Positions 8,388 to 19,021 of a stretch of DNA of 64,000 nt are shown piece by piece. The notes beneath the pieces are model-generated. The model was not told the DNA's origin, did not search any database, and was given only the letters and a program-made list of their open reading frames with translations. Origin of the DNA: Sphaerosporella brunnea (taxonomy: Eukaryota > Ascomycota > Pezizomycetes > Pezizales > Pyronemataceae). Each line of letters opens with the position of its first letter. The stretch's first letter is position 1. Where the stretch lies: positions 1-64,000 of the forward strand of contig VXIS01000185.1 of NCBI GenBank assembly GCA_008704415.1. The letters run 5' to 3'. A program made the position numbers and the translations under genes.

Positions 8388-10775
8388 CTACCGCATCGGG
8401 TCAATGTCCTCCTCACCATTCATCACTCGTGGCGCCTTCGTGATCTCGCCCGTGTTGAGATTCACATAAGTTCTACTTCTAGCCTCTTCCGCCACCATTT
8501 GGGCATTGACACGTTCCATAATCTTGTCCCAAGTCTCGGGATACGTTTTCTCCAGCCACTCCTCGAGTTCAGGGAGACGATTACGTTTAAACATCGAAAA
8601 CAGCGTGGACAATCTGAATACGCCAACACCTATCAGTCTACGCATTACGCAGGAGAGTGGGGTAACATACACTTTCTCGTCTGGCGGGAACCCCAAATCC
8701 TGCTCCATATTCTTGACCACATCCCACGCATCGTCCCATGCGCCATGCTTCGAGATGGCCTCCACATAACTTGCCACATTATTCGCCGTTAGCTCAATCC
8801 CCATACGCCTGTACCCGGCCCACAACTTTTTGGCCCTCAAAAGTCCGTAGGTTATTCGGCTACATATATCGAAGACCTGCGAGATGGTGGCGTGATTTGG
8901 ACCTTCTTGCGACCGTGCGATCTGCTCATACACTTCGAAAGCGCGCTCGAAAAGGCCACAATGGGCGAAGGCGAACATGAGTGCATTTCGCAACACCGTG
9001 TCGACCTCGACGAAGGGGTCCATGTTCAGCATTCGGTACGCCTTCTCTAGACACTGGAGGTTGCGCGCGTTTCCGATTCCAACGAACGCGGCCGTGTACT
9101 GGTACTTTGTCGGCTTCCGGTCATCCGTCATCCCCATGTGCTCCAGGATCCGCACCGCCGCGAACGGCCGGTTTTGCTCAAAAAAGAGGTTCATGAATAT
9201 TTCGCGCTTGGTGATGGAGGTTTCTGGGAATGAGCGGATTAGGCTCATGTAGGTGTTCCACAGTGCTTCAACTGAAGTCGTGTCGCGTTGCCCGTGAACA
9301 ACCAGGAGCTCTATCACGGATTTGCGTTCTTCCGGTGAAAAATGTCCTACGTGCTTGTTGAGGAGGTCTTTGACATTTTCGAAGGCTTCTTCTTGGAGGT
9401 AGGCATCGACTAGGGGGAGGAGGGTTCGGGGAGTGAGACGGATTTTCAACTCTGCTAGGTCTTGGTAGATGGCAGCGGCCTTGGTGAGATCGCAGTTGGG
9501 ATAGTCCTTGACCATGGCACGGAGAAGGTCCTGTGGAGTCAAGCCGGTATACCCGGCTGGTATTTCCTGGGTGTATTTCAGATCCTCGTAGACTGACCAT
9601 GCTGCAGTCAAGTCATTGCGATAGATAAAGCTCCGCAGTTTGAGCTCAAGCGTGGAGTGATCTGGCTGTAGCCCGAGCTGCGCGAGTTGGGCTAGATAGT
9701 GATCCACTGCTCCGTGGTTCCGTTGCGTAACGGCGGCAGAGATCAAGTTGTTGATAGTTTTGAGGTCCGGTTCTGACTGCATGCGGTCCAATATCCGTTG
9801 TTGCTCTTCCATGCTCCCTCCCTGTGCCGCAACGAACCGCAAAACGACTTCCCAATCTTCTTTCTTCATTTCCTCATGTCCGTCCTTCACTATCTTTTGC
9901 GCCGGCCCACTTCCAAATTCCAGTTGTCCAGTGCGCAGACACGCCTCGAGAATAACCACGTATACCGCAGGCACATTCTCCTTCCCGTCCTCCATGGCTC
10001 TTTCGAACCATGTCAGCGCATTCTTAAGTTTGTCACAGTGACAATAAAAGTCCACGGGATAAAAGTAGAGCCATCCTGCCATACCCTCTGGCCTCGCCCT
10101 AAGAAACTCCACCGCCTCCAATAATCCCTCCTCATTTCCCTGCTTCGTAAACGCGCTCATGACCTGAATCCATGGCCCGCCCCCAGCCACGTCCACGTGC
10201 TGCCGGCTCAGCTCCACCGCCTCGTCCACGCATTTTGAGGCGCACAAGGTGGTAATATAACGTAGCAAGTCCTTCTTATTAAGTTTATACCCATTCGTCT
10301 CCAACAGGTCCTTCCAGAGCAGCCGCGCAAGCTTTAGCTGTTCCTCGCCGCCTCCTTTCAGCACCTCTAATGCCGAACTCAGCGTCGACGTTCCAACTCT
10401 GGTGCCTTGGGCCCGTAGGTACTCATAGCCCCTCCGCAGCCTTTTGGCCTGGTAGCCCCGCATTGGCTGAGAATTGCAGTACCTCACGAATTGAGCCATG
10501 GCGTACGCCACCGCCTCCGGGCTGGGCGCGGGGCCGATCTTTTTGTCCAGGTGTCGAACCAACGCATCGAAGATGTCGAAGCCGGGTGGGGACTCGGGGC
10601 GTGTAGGCGTGGAATTTCTGGCTAGGAATCGAGGGACGGAGATGTTTCTTTGCTGGTGCAGCTGGTGCGGAAGTGAGAGGAAAAGCGCGGGGAGCAATCG
10701 ATACGCGCAGCGGCTGTGGAGAAGCTCGCGCAGGAACGGCGGCCGCGATAGTTGGCGGACGGAGCGTGGCCGCAT
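8388..10775 (-). CDS. Mitochondrial pentatricopeptide-repeat protein
   Basis: This is a single-exon gene of about 795 residues from the ATG at 10775 (MRPRSVRQLSRPPFL); an in-frame ATG at 10880 would add 35 residues. The N terminus is rich in Arg, Ser and Ala with no early acids, as expected of a mitochondrial presequence. The body is a chain of helical hairpins of the pentatricopeptide type, for example KEVYE/AFEVYEQIARSQEG, AWSVYEDLKYTQEIP and AKKLWAGYRRMGIELTAN. PPR proteins bind organellar RNA or assist complex assembly. The length resembles the fungal complex I assembly factor CIA84, but I cannot separate it from other fungal PPR proteins. It is divergent from MRM2, with 193 bp between start codons. 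Confidence 0.75.
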   Translation of the reverse strand: MRPRSVRQLSRPPFLRELLHSRCAYRLLPALFLSLPHQLHQQRNISVPRFLARNSTPTRPESPPGFDIFDALVRHLDKKIGPAPSPEAVAYAMAQFVRYCNSQPMRGYQAKRLRRGYEYLRAQGTRVGTSTLSSALEVLKGGGEEQLKLARLLWKDLLETNGYKLNKKDLLRYITTLCASKCVDEAVELSRQHVDVAGGGPWIQVMSAFTKQGNEEGLLEAVEFLRARPEGMAGWLYFYPVDFYCHCDKLKNALTWFERAMEDGKENVPAVYVVILEACLRTGQLEFGSGPAQKIVKDGHEEMKKEDWEVVLRFVAAQGGSMEEQQRILDRMQSEPDLKTINNLISAAVTQRNHGAVDHYLAQLAQLGLQPDHSTLELKLRSFIYRNDLTAAWSVYEDLKYTQEIPAGYTGLTPQDLLRAMVKDYPNCDLTKAAAIYQDLAELKIRLTPRTLLPLVDAYLQEEAFENVKDLLNKHVGHFSPEERKSVIELLVVHGQRDTTSVEALWNTYMSLIRSFPETSITKREIFMNLFFEQNRPFAAVRILEHMGMTDDRKPTKYQYTAAFVGIGNARNLQCLEKAYRMLNMDPFVEVDTVLRNALMFAFAHCGLFERAFEVYEQIARSQEGPNHATISQVFDICSRITYGLLRAKKLWAGYRRMGIELTANNVASYVEAISKHGAWDDAWDVVKNMEQDLGFPPDEKVYVTPLSCVMRRLIGVGVFRLSTLFSMFKRNRLPELEEWLEKTYPETWDKIMERVNAQMVAEEARSRTYVNLNTGEITKAPRVMNGEEDIDPMR

Positions 10776-10968
10776 TGTGCCGGTGGGCTGCACAGATCGG
10801 GGGGTTGGAGTTGGGGTTCGCCGCGTGGTTAGTGGTTTTGGCGGGGTTGCACTTTGCAGAGGGCCGCCGCATGGTTGCACAAGGCAAATTTACCCTGTTC
10901 CTGCGAGTTGACGTCTGTCGATCATAGCCCCACTGTAAAATCAACCTACAGCAATTCTTCCTTCCGTT

Positions 10969-12053
10969 ATGGCTGTCACTTCGAGATCAATCTTTGCGGT
11001 ATTCTCTGGCGCGCGACACTACAGCTCCCAGCGATGGCTGGTGCGACAAACGAAAGATCCCTTCACCAAGCAGGCCAAGCAGCTGAAACTCAAGTCGCGC
11101 GCCGCGTTCAAGCTGTTGGAAATAGATGAGGACCACAAGATCTTCAAGAAGGGGGATACTGTGGTTGACTTGGTATTGACTCTCGCCTGGGTCCCAACGG
11201 AATATACCAGAGCTAATCTTGGGTGCTGGAATAGGGCTACGCACCTGGATCATGGAGTCAAGTTTGTCTCCCTCACACCTTGCCACGCCGGAACCAGACT
11301 TAACGCACAAAGCCTAGGTAGCAATCGACCGGGTCTCACCAGGTGGCCGTGTAGTCGGTCTCGACATCATTCCCGCACCCCCGCCCAAAGGCGTCTCCAC
11401 GCTTCAAGGCAACTTCCTCGATCCGAAGGTCCAACAAAATCTACGAGAATTCCTCTCAGACCCTGACCGCGGCCGTCTGCGTGTTCCGCAGGCGGATAAG
11501 GCATACATCGACTTCGAGAGAGAAGAAACGGAAGGGGAAGACCATGCAAGCAAGAAGAAATGCGTGCAACTGGTCCTCAGCGACATGTGCGAACCCTGGG
11601 AAAGCTTCGCAAACCCGTTTATAAGATCCCTGACGGAGCCGTATCGCAGGTTGATGAATACTAGTGGCATTAGGCTTAGGGATCATGCGGGGAGCATGGT
11701 CAGTGGGTTTCCATCCGTCCTTGTGGATGCTTCTGACGCGGGAGGGATTAGGACCTGTGCAATGCGGCACTCTTGTTTTGCCTTGATGTCCTCAAGACTG
11801 GTGGTCACTTTGTGTGCAAATTCTACCAAGGGTCAGAGGACAAAGAATTGGAACAAAACTTGAAGAAGGTGTTCAAACATGTTCACAAGCAGAAGCCAGA
11901 AAGTTCACGAAAGGTCCGTACTCCCTCACTAATCTTGCGATATGAGATTGGTGTTAAAGATGACTATAGGACTCGAAAGAAGCATACTTCATTGCAATGC
12001 ATAAGCTTCCTGGAGTCAGCAGAGCTACTCTCGAGCCACCGGCTTCTGTGTAA
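10969..12053 (+). CDS. MRM2: Mitochondrial 21S rRNA 2'-O-methyltransferase (FtsJ/RrmJ family)
   Basis: Five exons give 285 residues: 10969-11172, 11235-11261, 11318-11698, 11752-11913 and 11970-12053. All phases agree and exon 2 is only 27 nt. The protein uses S-adenosylmethionine to methylate a uridine ribose in large-subunit mitochondrial rRNA (family knowledge). Splicing builds the SAM-binding motif DLGYAPGSWSQ across exons 1 and 2. The K-D-K-E catalytic set can be seen as LKSRAAFKL, VLSDMCEP, GGHFVCKFYQG and DSKEAYF. The N terminus (MAVTSRSIFAVFSGARHYSS) looks like a mitochondrial presequence. A region after the second motif, with PPPKGVSTLQGNF and an acidic insert, is typical of the fungal members. 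Confidence 0.93.
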
Positions 12054-13123
12054 TGTTGGGGAAATGGAGTTACGATCGACAGTGTACGATAATTGAGAAT
12101 CTTTCGCTACAATTTAGAGGTTGTCTGCTATCAAGCCGCCCACAGTTATTGGGAACTTGAATGTTCTTATTGACCAGTGGCCAGACGTTCAAGCCCAGCA
12201 GACCCAAAGACACGTATTCAAAGCGCATCGTCTCTGCTGTATCAATTCTTTCCCGTAATGTAGCAACGTCCGAATTGCTCGCGGGCTATAGCTAAACTAG
12301 TTCTCCCCCAGCAGAAACCAGCCAGCTATCAACTTCCTAAATCTCATAATTCGAGCACCTTCTCAGAACTCCCAGCTTGCCGCATAAGACCACAGCAAAT
12401 GGCAGAATGTCGTAAATAGATGGAAAACACCCCCACGCTACATGATAATAGAATCTCCATATAATAACAACGATGGACCAGCCATCTTCCTGTCCGGCAT
12501 TGATCCACCCGAACGAAATAAGCTGCGTTTCCCTTGTAAGCAGTCAAAGACTCAAACCTAAGTAGAATAAGAAAGGAGAGGCTTACCTTCTTCAAACCTA
12601 GCGTCTCCTGGGTAGTCATAAACGAGAAACTACTCGTCAGGACCAGCTACAAGTTACACCAAGATGGCAGCCTACACAGACAAATGCACGAACTCAACAC
12701 ACAAATGCAAGCAATCAAGCGAAGCAGCACTCAAACAAGCCCCAGAAAAAGAAACAAGACAGAACAGATTGAAACAGTACACAGGTAACCTATTTGAAAG
12801 TTCTTTCCCAACTCTAACGCAGTCGCTTATATCCAACCATCTTTTAGAGATGGAAGAATGTAGTCGACGTTAGATAGCACAATTGTCATCGCACCATTTC
12901 CATCCGCCTTTGTGCTTTGTTGGAACGACATTCTAAAAGGACCAATCAGAAAGAAGGTGAAAAACAAATGAAAAACAAATGAAAAACGCGAAAAATGAAA
13001 ATTCGTGTCTCGTTTAGACGGCGATTGAGAAGTATCACTCCTATCCATTGTCAGTCTTATTGGGTCCAGGTTAACAAGCAACAAGGTAACTCACATCGCT
13101 AGTAATCGGAATTCATGATCCGA
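12054..13123. other. Intergenic stretch between MRM2 and the CCCH gene
   Basis: The only readings here are short and without recognisable motifs. The two neighbouring genes converge, so the stretch probably holds both 3' untranslated regions. I see a short repeat AAAAACAAATG three times near 12958-12990 and nothing else of note. Confidence 0.5.
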
Positions 13124-14715
13124 CTACTTGAAAAGCTCGGCAAAGGTCTTCTTGGGGGTCTGAACCTGGCTGAAGACGGTTCCCTTGGGGGTCTGAGGCT
13201 TGGTAACGATGGCTCCAGTCTGGGTACCGGTCTTGTTGCCAAGGCCAGCGTGCTTGGGGGAACGGACACCGATGTAACTGTTGTCCTTGAAAGACCTTCC
13301 AGGAGACTTGTCTCCGGCCCCAAGAGAAGCCTGAGCCTGGGCGGCAGCTCGTTTGGCGGCCTTGCTCTGCTCGAAGATGTCCATTATTCCTTCGCCGAGA
13401 GCCTTGCCGGAGCCGGGCTTGGGAGATCCCTTGTAATCACTCCGAGGCGAGAACTGGGAACCTTTGGACTTAATACGTCCAGGAATCTGGGGTCCAGTTC
13501 CCGGAATGCCAGTCTTGAAGGCAACCGGAGTCATGGGCGGGACGGCCGGAGTCATCCTACTGGCGACCGGGGTAGACATTCCAACGGCCGGAGAACCCTT
13601 GTTAGCACCCGGAGTATAGGTCTTAACACCAATCTTCTGGGTAGAGCTAGGAGTCTGGACCGGTCCGGACTTGTTGAGCTGACTAGCCTTCGGCGTAGTG
13701 GGGTCGGAATCGGTACCCCCCTGAGGAGACTTTCCAGACTTTCCAGGGGTCTCGGGAAGGAGCTCATCTACAATCGAAACTGTCAGCACCACCTGTCACC
13801 ACACCGAGACCAAAGGGCAGACTTACGAGCGTAGCAACACCGTCCTCCGTAAGAACAGCCGCCACGCATCCACGCTTGGCAGGTCTTGGTTTTCCATTGC
13901 TCATGGCGCTTAACCTCGCGCAATTCCTTTACGCCATGCGCGAACTGACAAAATTTGCCGTATCGGCACTCTTGACGCTCCATGAAATTAGTACAGAGTT
14001 CCGTCTTGTACAGGGAACTGTTGATCTTCCCCTTTGGGGACTTCTTCTGCGCACTACTGGAGTTCTTGCTCGGGGTTCCCTGGTTGCTCTGACCGTTTGG
14101 AACGTACCAAGATGCTCTGCTTGGAGTGCTCGGGTTTCCCTGGTTGTTTCCCTGGTTGTTTCCCTGGTTGTTTCCCTGGCTGTTTCCCTGGTTGTTTCCC
14201 TGGTTGCGCATACCGTTTGGAACGTACCAAGATGCAGCCGCTCTGCTTGGAGTGCTCGGGTTTCCCTGGTTGTTTCCCTGGTTGCTCATACCGTTTGGAA
14301 CGTACCAAGGTGCAGCCGCCTTACGTGGAGTCATCCAACCGTTCGGACCGTTCCAGCCAGGAGGAGACTGGATGTTGCTAGTAGGCTGGCGACCCTGAGA
14401 ATCACCCTGAGCACCACGGGCAACACGAACAGCCACAGGATGAGGGCCGTTTCCGGGAGTCACGGAAGCATTAGCGGGAAGATACCACTCGGTTCCACCT
14501 GGAGTAATCGCACGGCGATTACCCTTGGCATCGGTCCAAGTAATTCCGAAGGTACCTTCGGGAATGCGACTGCCACCAGGAGTAGCGGGAGTACCTCCAG
14601 GCGTACGGAATCCATACGAGTTCTTGGTACGCTGACGACTAGGGGTCATTGGATCGTACGGAACACCGACGTCCTGCTTGCGGTTCGGGGTGTTAGACTT
14701 GTAAGTAACCGACAT
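13124..14715 (-). CDS. Tandem CCCH zinc-finger protein (TIS11/TTP type)
   Basis: Two exons, 14715-13827 and 13767-13124, encode 510 residues; the start is MSVTYKSNTPNRKQD. The N-terminal 270 residues are low in order, with TPGG motifs, repeated PWYVPNG blocks and NNQG tetrapeptide runs. Two CCCH fingers follow: YKTELCTNFMERQECRYGKF..H (CX8CX5CX3H), then WKTKTCQAWMRGGCSYGGRC ending C-CYA-H (CX7CX5CX3H). The last His is made by the 59-nt intron 13768-13826: C ends exon 1 and AT opens exon 2. The C-terminal 210 residues are rich in TP/SP sites. Such tandem fingers usually bind AU-rich mRNA; here that is inference. The many S/TP sites suggest phosphorylation. Confidence 0.88.
14140..14210. repeat. 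12-bp coding minisatellite (NNQG units)
   Basis: About five direct copies of a 12-bp unit GTTTCCCTGGTT lie inside the CCCH gene. On the minus strand they encode NQGN tetrapeptides. Longer units containing the PWYVPNG heptapeptide repeat around them, pointing to slippage-driven expansion of the linker before the zinc fingers. Confidence 0.8.
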
Positions 14716-15029
14716 CTTGTTGAAAATGTCGTTTATTCGCTCAGTCTCTTCGGTAGAGCAAGACGATCTGCTCTCGACTTGACTGGTAGGAGGTAGCTGA
14801 GTGATTTGATGATTCGTCAGCTGAAAGCAAGCAGAGAGTTGTGGTGGTGGTATCCGAGTTTGGTGTTTAGAGGGTGTTGGTTGGGAAGTGGGGTGGAGAT
14901 GGTGATGAGGAGGGTGTGGTGGTGTTGGAAACGGGGAGTGTCCTTGGGGCAAAAACAAACATGGCCGTACTCACAATATATACAGCACTCTTATAATCTT
15001 CATCCTCAAAATCGCTACTAATTTTACCG

Positions 15030-16698
15030 TCAGAAACCACCAACACTTCGCAGACCGAATGGTGCTAACCTCTCCGAAATATCTGAACCATCAGACGACG
15101 ATAGCTCGGATGAAGGTATATCAGGACTCCACACATCCGATGACCGCGTATCCGTCGACGACACCTCTGAAGACGGCACAGACGACAGCATATCTTTTGC
15201 CGGCTTCTCAATGATTTCGTCTTGGAATTGGACCTGCTTGAGCGAGGAATTATATGGGCTCTTGCCTCCTCCATTCGCAACTGCCGCCGCAAACTGCGGA
15301 GACGAGACAACCATCATAGCTCTATTATAGAGCTCGACACCCTGCGCTGAAAAAAAGATCGCCAGGATGTCCGTGGTCGTGTCCACGTACATCCCTAGCT
15401 TGATTCCCACCACGTTGTCCCTCTTGAAGTACTTTTTGTCCAAGTACAACTGGTTTCGTTCCTCGATGGAACGCTCTCTAATCATTGTCTCAATGATCTG
15501 GTCGATCAGCTCTTCTCGCAGGATGAGGTTGGTCCTGACAAAGTAAAGCCCGAAGAACCTGTGGTTACGGACCAGGCACAGATCTCGGCCATAATATTGC
15601 TGCGGACGATCACCCTTTATAAAGAGGATCGGACCTCCTTCTGCGGTAACGAACAACTGTTCGCCGGGAGAGATGTGCAGGACTGTTACAGACGTTAGAA
15701 TCCACAATCAACAACCAAACAGAAAGGGCGGACAGTACTCCTCTGGAGACAAGGACGGCTATCGCTAGAAAACTCGATTGGCTCAGGTAAGGGAACATTA
15801 GCCATGGTACCAGTGTGCTCTGATCCCATCGAACTATCAGTTACACTGCTGACAAGCGAGCTGTTCTTGGACGACGCCCAGTGAGAACCGAAATCATCCT
15901 GACGATTGTAGACTGAACCATCAACAGGACCTTTACCACAACTCAACAACGAGGGCCACGGGCAGATCCATCAGAATCAAGGGTTCATTCTCTGAGATCC
16001 TCAACAAGCAGCCAGTTGATGTGATGAAGTCTCCGACAATGATCGAGAGCTACCAACCAGCAAGCGCATCACCAAACTGAAGCGGAGATATATCCTCAGA
16101 AGCCGAAATTATCGACAAGTGAGTATATAACCAACCGCTGCAGCTTAGATGAAAACACATAAGCTAATCGATGCTTCGTCGAGTCAATGAAGGTCAACGA
16201 TTCAATCAACAACAAATCCCACTACCCGTCTCGAAACCAGTGAGAAATGCTGTCAAGATTCATCAAGATCTATCCGGTCACTCTCCGATGAGCTGGGCGG
16301 TCCTATCGATGGTTTTGATGTCCACAAATGTCAGCGGGTTGTTCATCAATTTCGGGTGTTAAAAAACGAGTGACGAGTTGGTGATCCACCAAGCACATTG
16401 AAGGTTCACAGCGAGTGAGCCTCGATGACTTCGAGAAGAACACACATCAAATAAAGGCGATCATTGATGATGAGCATCGGTGGAATTGAGTATCGCGACG
16501 ATGGAATCGCTCATCGATGAAAGTCCATCGATGAACGAACACATCGCCAATTGATGAAGGGAAGATAACGACGAATTGACTTACCGGTTTCAAGATTAAA
16601 CTGGACGGATCTCCAATGATCGGAGTCACTTCGCGAGTACATTGGCCAGGCGAGAAAGGACCGTGATCACGGCCGTGGTTGTCGAGCTTGGGAGGCAT
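15030..16698 (-). CDS. Unrecognised spliced gene
   Basis: The best model is three exons: 16698-16585, 15898-15739 and 15682-15030 (308 residues). The last junction is firm: 56-nt intron, phase 1, giving CLQRILHISPGEQLFV. The first intron would be 686 nt, long for this window, and may hide further exons. The product has a compact hydrophobic core (GGPILFIKGDRPQQYYGRDL, HRFFGLYFVRTNLI) and a Ser/Asp-rich acidic C-terminal tail. I do not recognise the family. A TATAAAAGG box lies on the minus strand at 16849-16857, about 155 bp before the start. Confidence 0.55.
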
Positions 16699-16850
16699 AA
16701 TGACTTGCTGATTGAGACGCGTTCAGTTGAGTGGCGAGAGAAAGAGAGGTGACGACGAATTAAGAGATGAAACAAGGATAACAGGTGGTGGTGAGCAGGA
16801 GGAGGGTGTGGTAGAGGGAAGGGAGGGAGGGAGGCGCTCAGAATCTCGCC

Positions 16851-16857
16851 TTTTATA
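16851..16857 (-). promoter_or_regulatory. TATA box of the gene at 15030-16698
   Basis: On the minus strand the sequence reads TATAAAAGG, a full consensus TATA box. It is about 155 bp upstream of the ATG at 16698 and is followed by a CT-rich leader, as is usual for fungal core promoters. Confidence 0.5.
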
Positions 16858-16864
16858 GCTGCTG

Positions 16865-17436
16865 GCCCGCCGCCCCGTACGTTATTTCGGTTTGTTCATG
16901 ACGGTCAAAACTTCAGGGCAGTGGCCTAATTGTTAGGATTTCCCACAAAGCGTCACGGACGGGCGTCTCAATCAGACGGCGGCAAGAACAAACCACCCAA
17001 TTCACAGCCAGGACATTTATTATGGATGGTTGAATATCGTGATATTGCGGTCTCTGACTGGGTCATTATTCGGGATTTTCCTGGGGCCCTCTAGCTGCGG
17101 ATTGTTACAGTCCAGGGGAGTCTTCAGTATACCACAAAAGACCAGCAGCAGGAGTAAGGGGCCCGCATTACGACGTATCACGTTTGCAGAGAATGATATC
17201 TTTCGACATATAGCAGAGAAATGTATCCATTGGGAATCGAATCCGTGAAAGCCTTCGGCCATCTGACGGACTTCAAATTCTTATATTCGGTCTCAAAACA
17301 GCTGCCCTACTACAGCGCCTTCCGGTGGGTTATAGTGGAGCATGGCTATTTCTTGCAATTAATTGTTCGTGGCTGTTTCCCGCGGCGAAGTTATTCCCGT
17401 AAAATTAACTACTTCGCTAAATAAGCTACACACACT

Positions 17437-17472
<36 letters not shown>

Positions 17473-18080
17473 GCGGGTGCTGGGGGTCTCGTTTATCTGC
17501 GGTGGGTATAGGGGAGGAAGAGCCACAAGTTACGCCAACAGACCAGAAAAAATCCCTTCCACATCTCATATTGCAAGCTTTAGCTCCCTTCACCACAACT
17601 CGACTCGACCCGACCTCAAGTCCGATAAAAAAACATCCCCACGTTTCCAACCCCTTCAGCCATGGTGCGTCACTCGTCCTAAAAGAAGTCGGCATGACTG
17701 AACTTTGCTTCGATGCATGAGTTTAGTAGCAAAAGTTGTACATTGAGTAAATAAGGTAGGTAGGTATGTACTTATGTACTTAGTATTTACACATCTCAAT
17801 TCCGCACTACACATACAACTCGTTCACAGACTGCCATCTGCCATCCGCCCTGGTACTTAAAAGCGCCAGCATCTCAGATCCGCAAATTAGCCCAACCGAG
17901 CGACTCACTATGATTAAACACCCAGCAAAAAAACCAATCTTTCTTTCTCCTACCACTGCGCTACAGGGGCTTTTTCTTTTTCTTTTTTGCATCGGGGGGG
18001 GGGGGGGAGGCATGAACTGAACTGCCTATGCCCTTTTTTTTTCGGTTGACATCGATATCACTGCCTTGCAAGAAGCATTA
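16865..18080. other. Intergenic stretch with T30 tract and an orphan gene-start signature
   Basis: The stretch contains a run of about 30 T (17438-17467). A pyrimidine-rich leader then ends in an ATG at 17662 and a stop six codons later, with GTGCGT directly after the ATG as a possible splice donor. No downstream exon is recognisable. A G11 run lies near 17998-18007. No confident gene was found. Confidence 0.4.
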
Positions 18081-18372
18081 GGGGTATTCAATTTGGTTGA
18101 AAACAGCACCATATATGGGCCACTAATTAGCGATGGCACAATGGGTAGTTGTAGTTGAATACCCCCAATAAAAGATGCCTAAAATTGGGCATATTATGCG
18201 CCGTAAAAGTTGTTTCCTCTTGTCGCTTGTTTTGCGCCTGATTCCGGTGGATGTGAGTGCTAGCATGTGAGCCGCGATTATGTGGAGGACCATAATCGGT
18301 GGGGTATTTGGAATTATTGTCCATATTCTGGTACCCATATATGGTGCCGTTTTCAGCCAAATTGAATACCCC
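18081..18372. mobile_element. 292-bp MITE with TA target duplication
   Basis: The ends are GGGGTATTCAATTTGG and its exact inverse, in inverted repeats of about 45 bp that also contain CACCATATATGGG. TA flanks the element at 18079-18080 and 18373-18374. There is no coding capacity. The TA duplication and short inverted repeats place it with Tc1/mariner-type non-autonomous elements. It does not share ends with the other MITEs here. Confidence 0.85.
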
Positions 18373-18408
18373 TATTCCACTTTTGTCAAAATTTGTAGCT
18401 ATATATAG

Positions 18409-18693
18409 TGGAAGACTTCCCGCAAGGATCTGGAGCTTTGAAACCTTATTTTTCTGGTGTCCCAGACGAAAAGTCTGAATGGGGGGGGTGGGGGGTTCTT
18501 TTCAGACGTCGACTTCCAGACGTCCAAAAATCTGGGTGATTGGGGCGGTGGTCGCTGACGTCGCCTTCGACAAGTGGTGGTGTGAAGGCAAAGATCGCTT
18601 TACTTTTGAAAATCAACCCAACGGGATGGGGGACTCTTTCAGACACGGGTTCTGACTTCTAAACCCTTTCAGATCCTTGCGGGAAGTCTTCCA
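18409..18693. repeat. 285-bp inverted-repeat unit without visible target duplication
   Basis: TGGAAGACTTCCCGCAAGGA at 18409 is repeated as its exact inverse ending at 18693; the paired arms are 24 bp. The flanks (ATATATAG and GTGCTGGC) do not match, so a target duplication is not seen. It begins 35 bp after the MITE at 18081-18372. It may be an old MITE or a transcribed hairpin. Confidence 0.6.
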
Positions 18694-19021
18694 GTGCTGG
18701 CTGCTCGAGCGGAACAATATAAGCCTTTCAAACTCGAACAACCCCCCACCCCCCCTTTCCCCCAATCTTCGAGCATGGGTGTAGAAAGGTATTATCTCGC
18801 CTGTATGCTTGACTGTGGCTCGACGATATACCGTTTGAAGGGCTGGTATCGACCAAGACAGACGAAGAGTTCCAAAATCATCTCCACAGCACACACTAGA
18901 GTAATCTGCGTTTGCAGTACCCCAAAACAGGATCTTTTTTTTGTGCCCGTTCACAAATCAAAGCATCACCACCACATCACAAGATGGTACAACTACAAGC
19001 ACAACCCAGGTATCACACCGC

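Noticed and set aside
13115..14796. Long plus-strand readings opposite the CCCH gene
   Set aside because: They are shadows of the repetitive, GC-biased minus-strand coding region.
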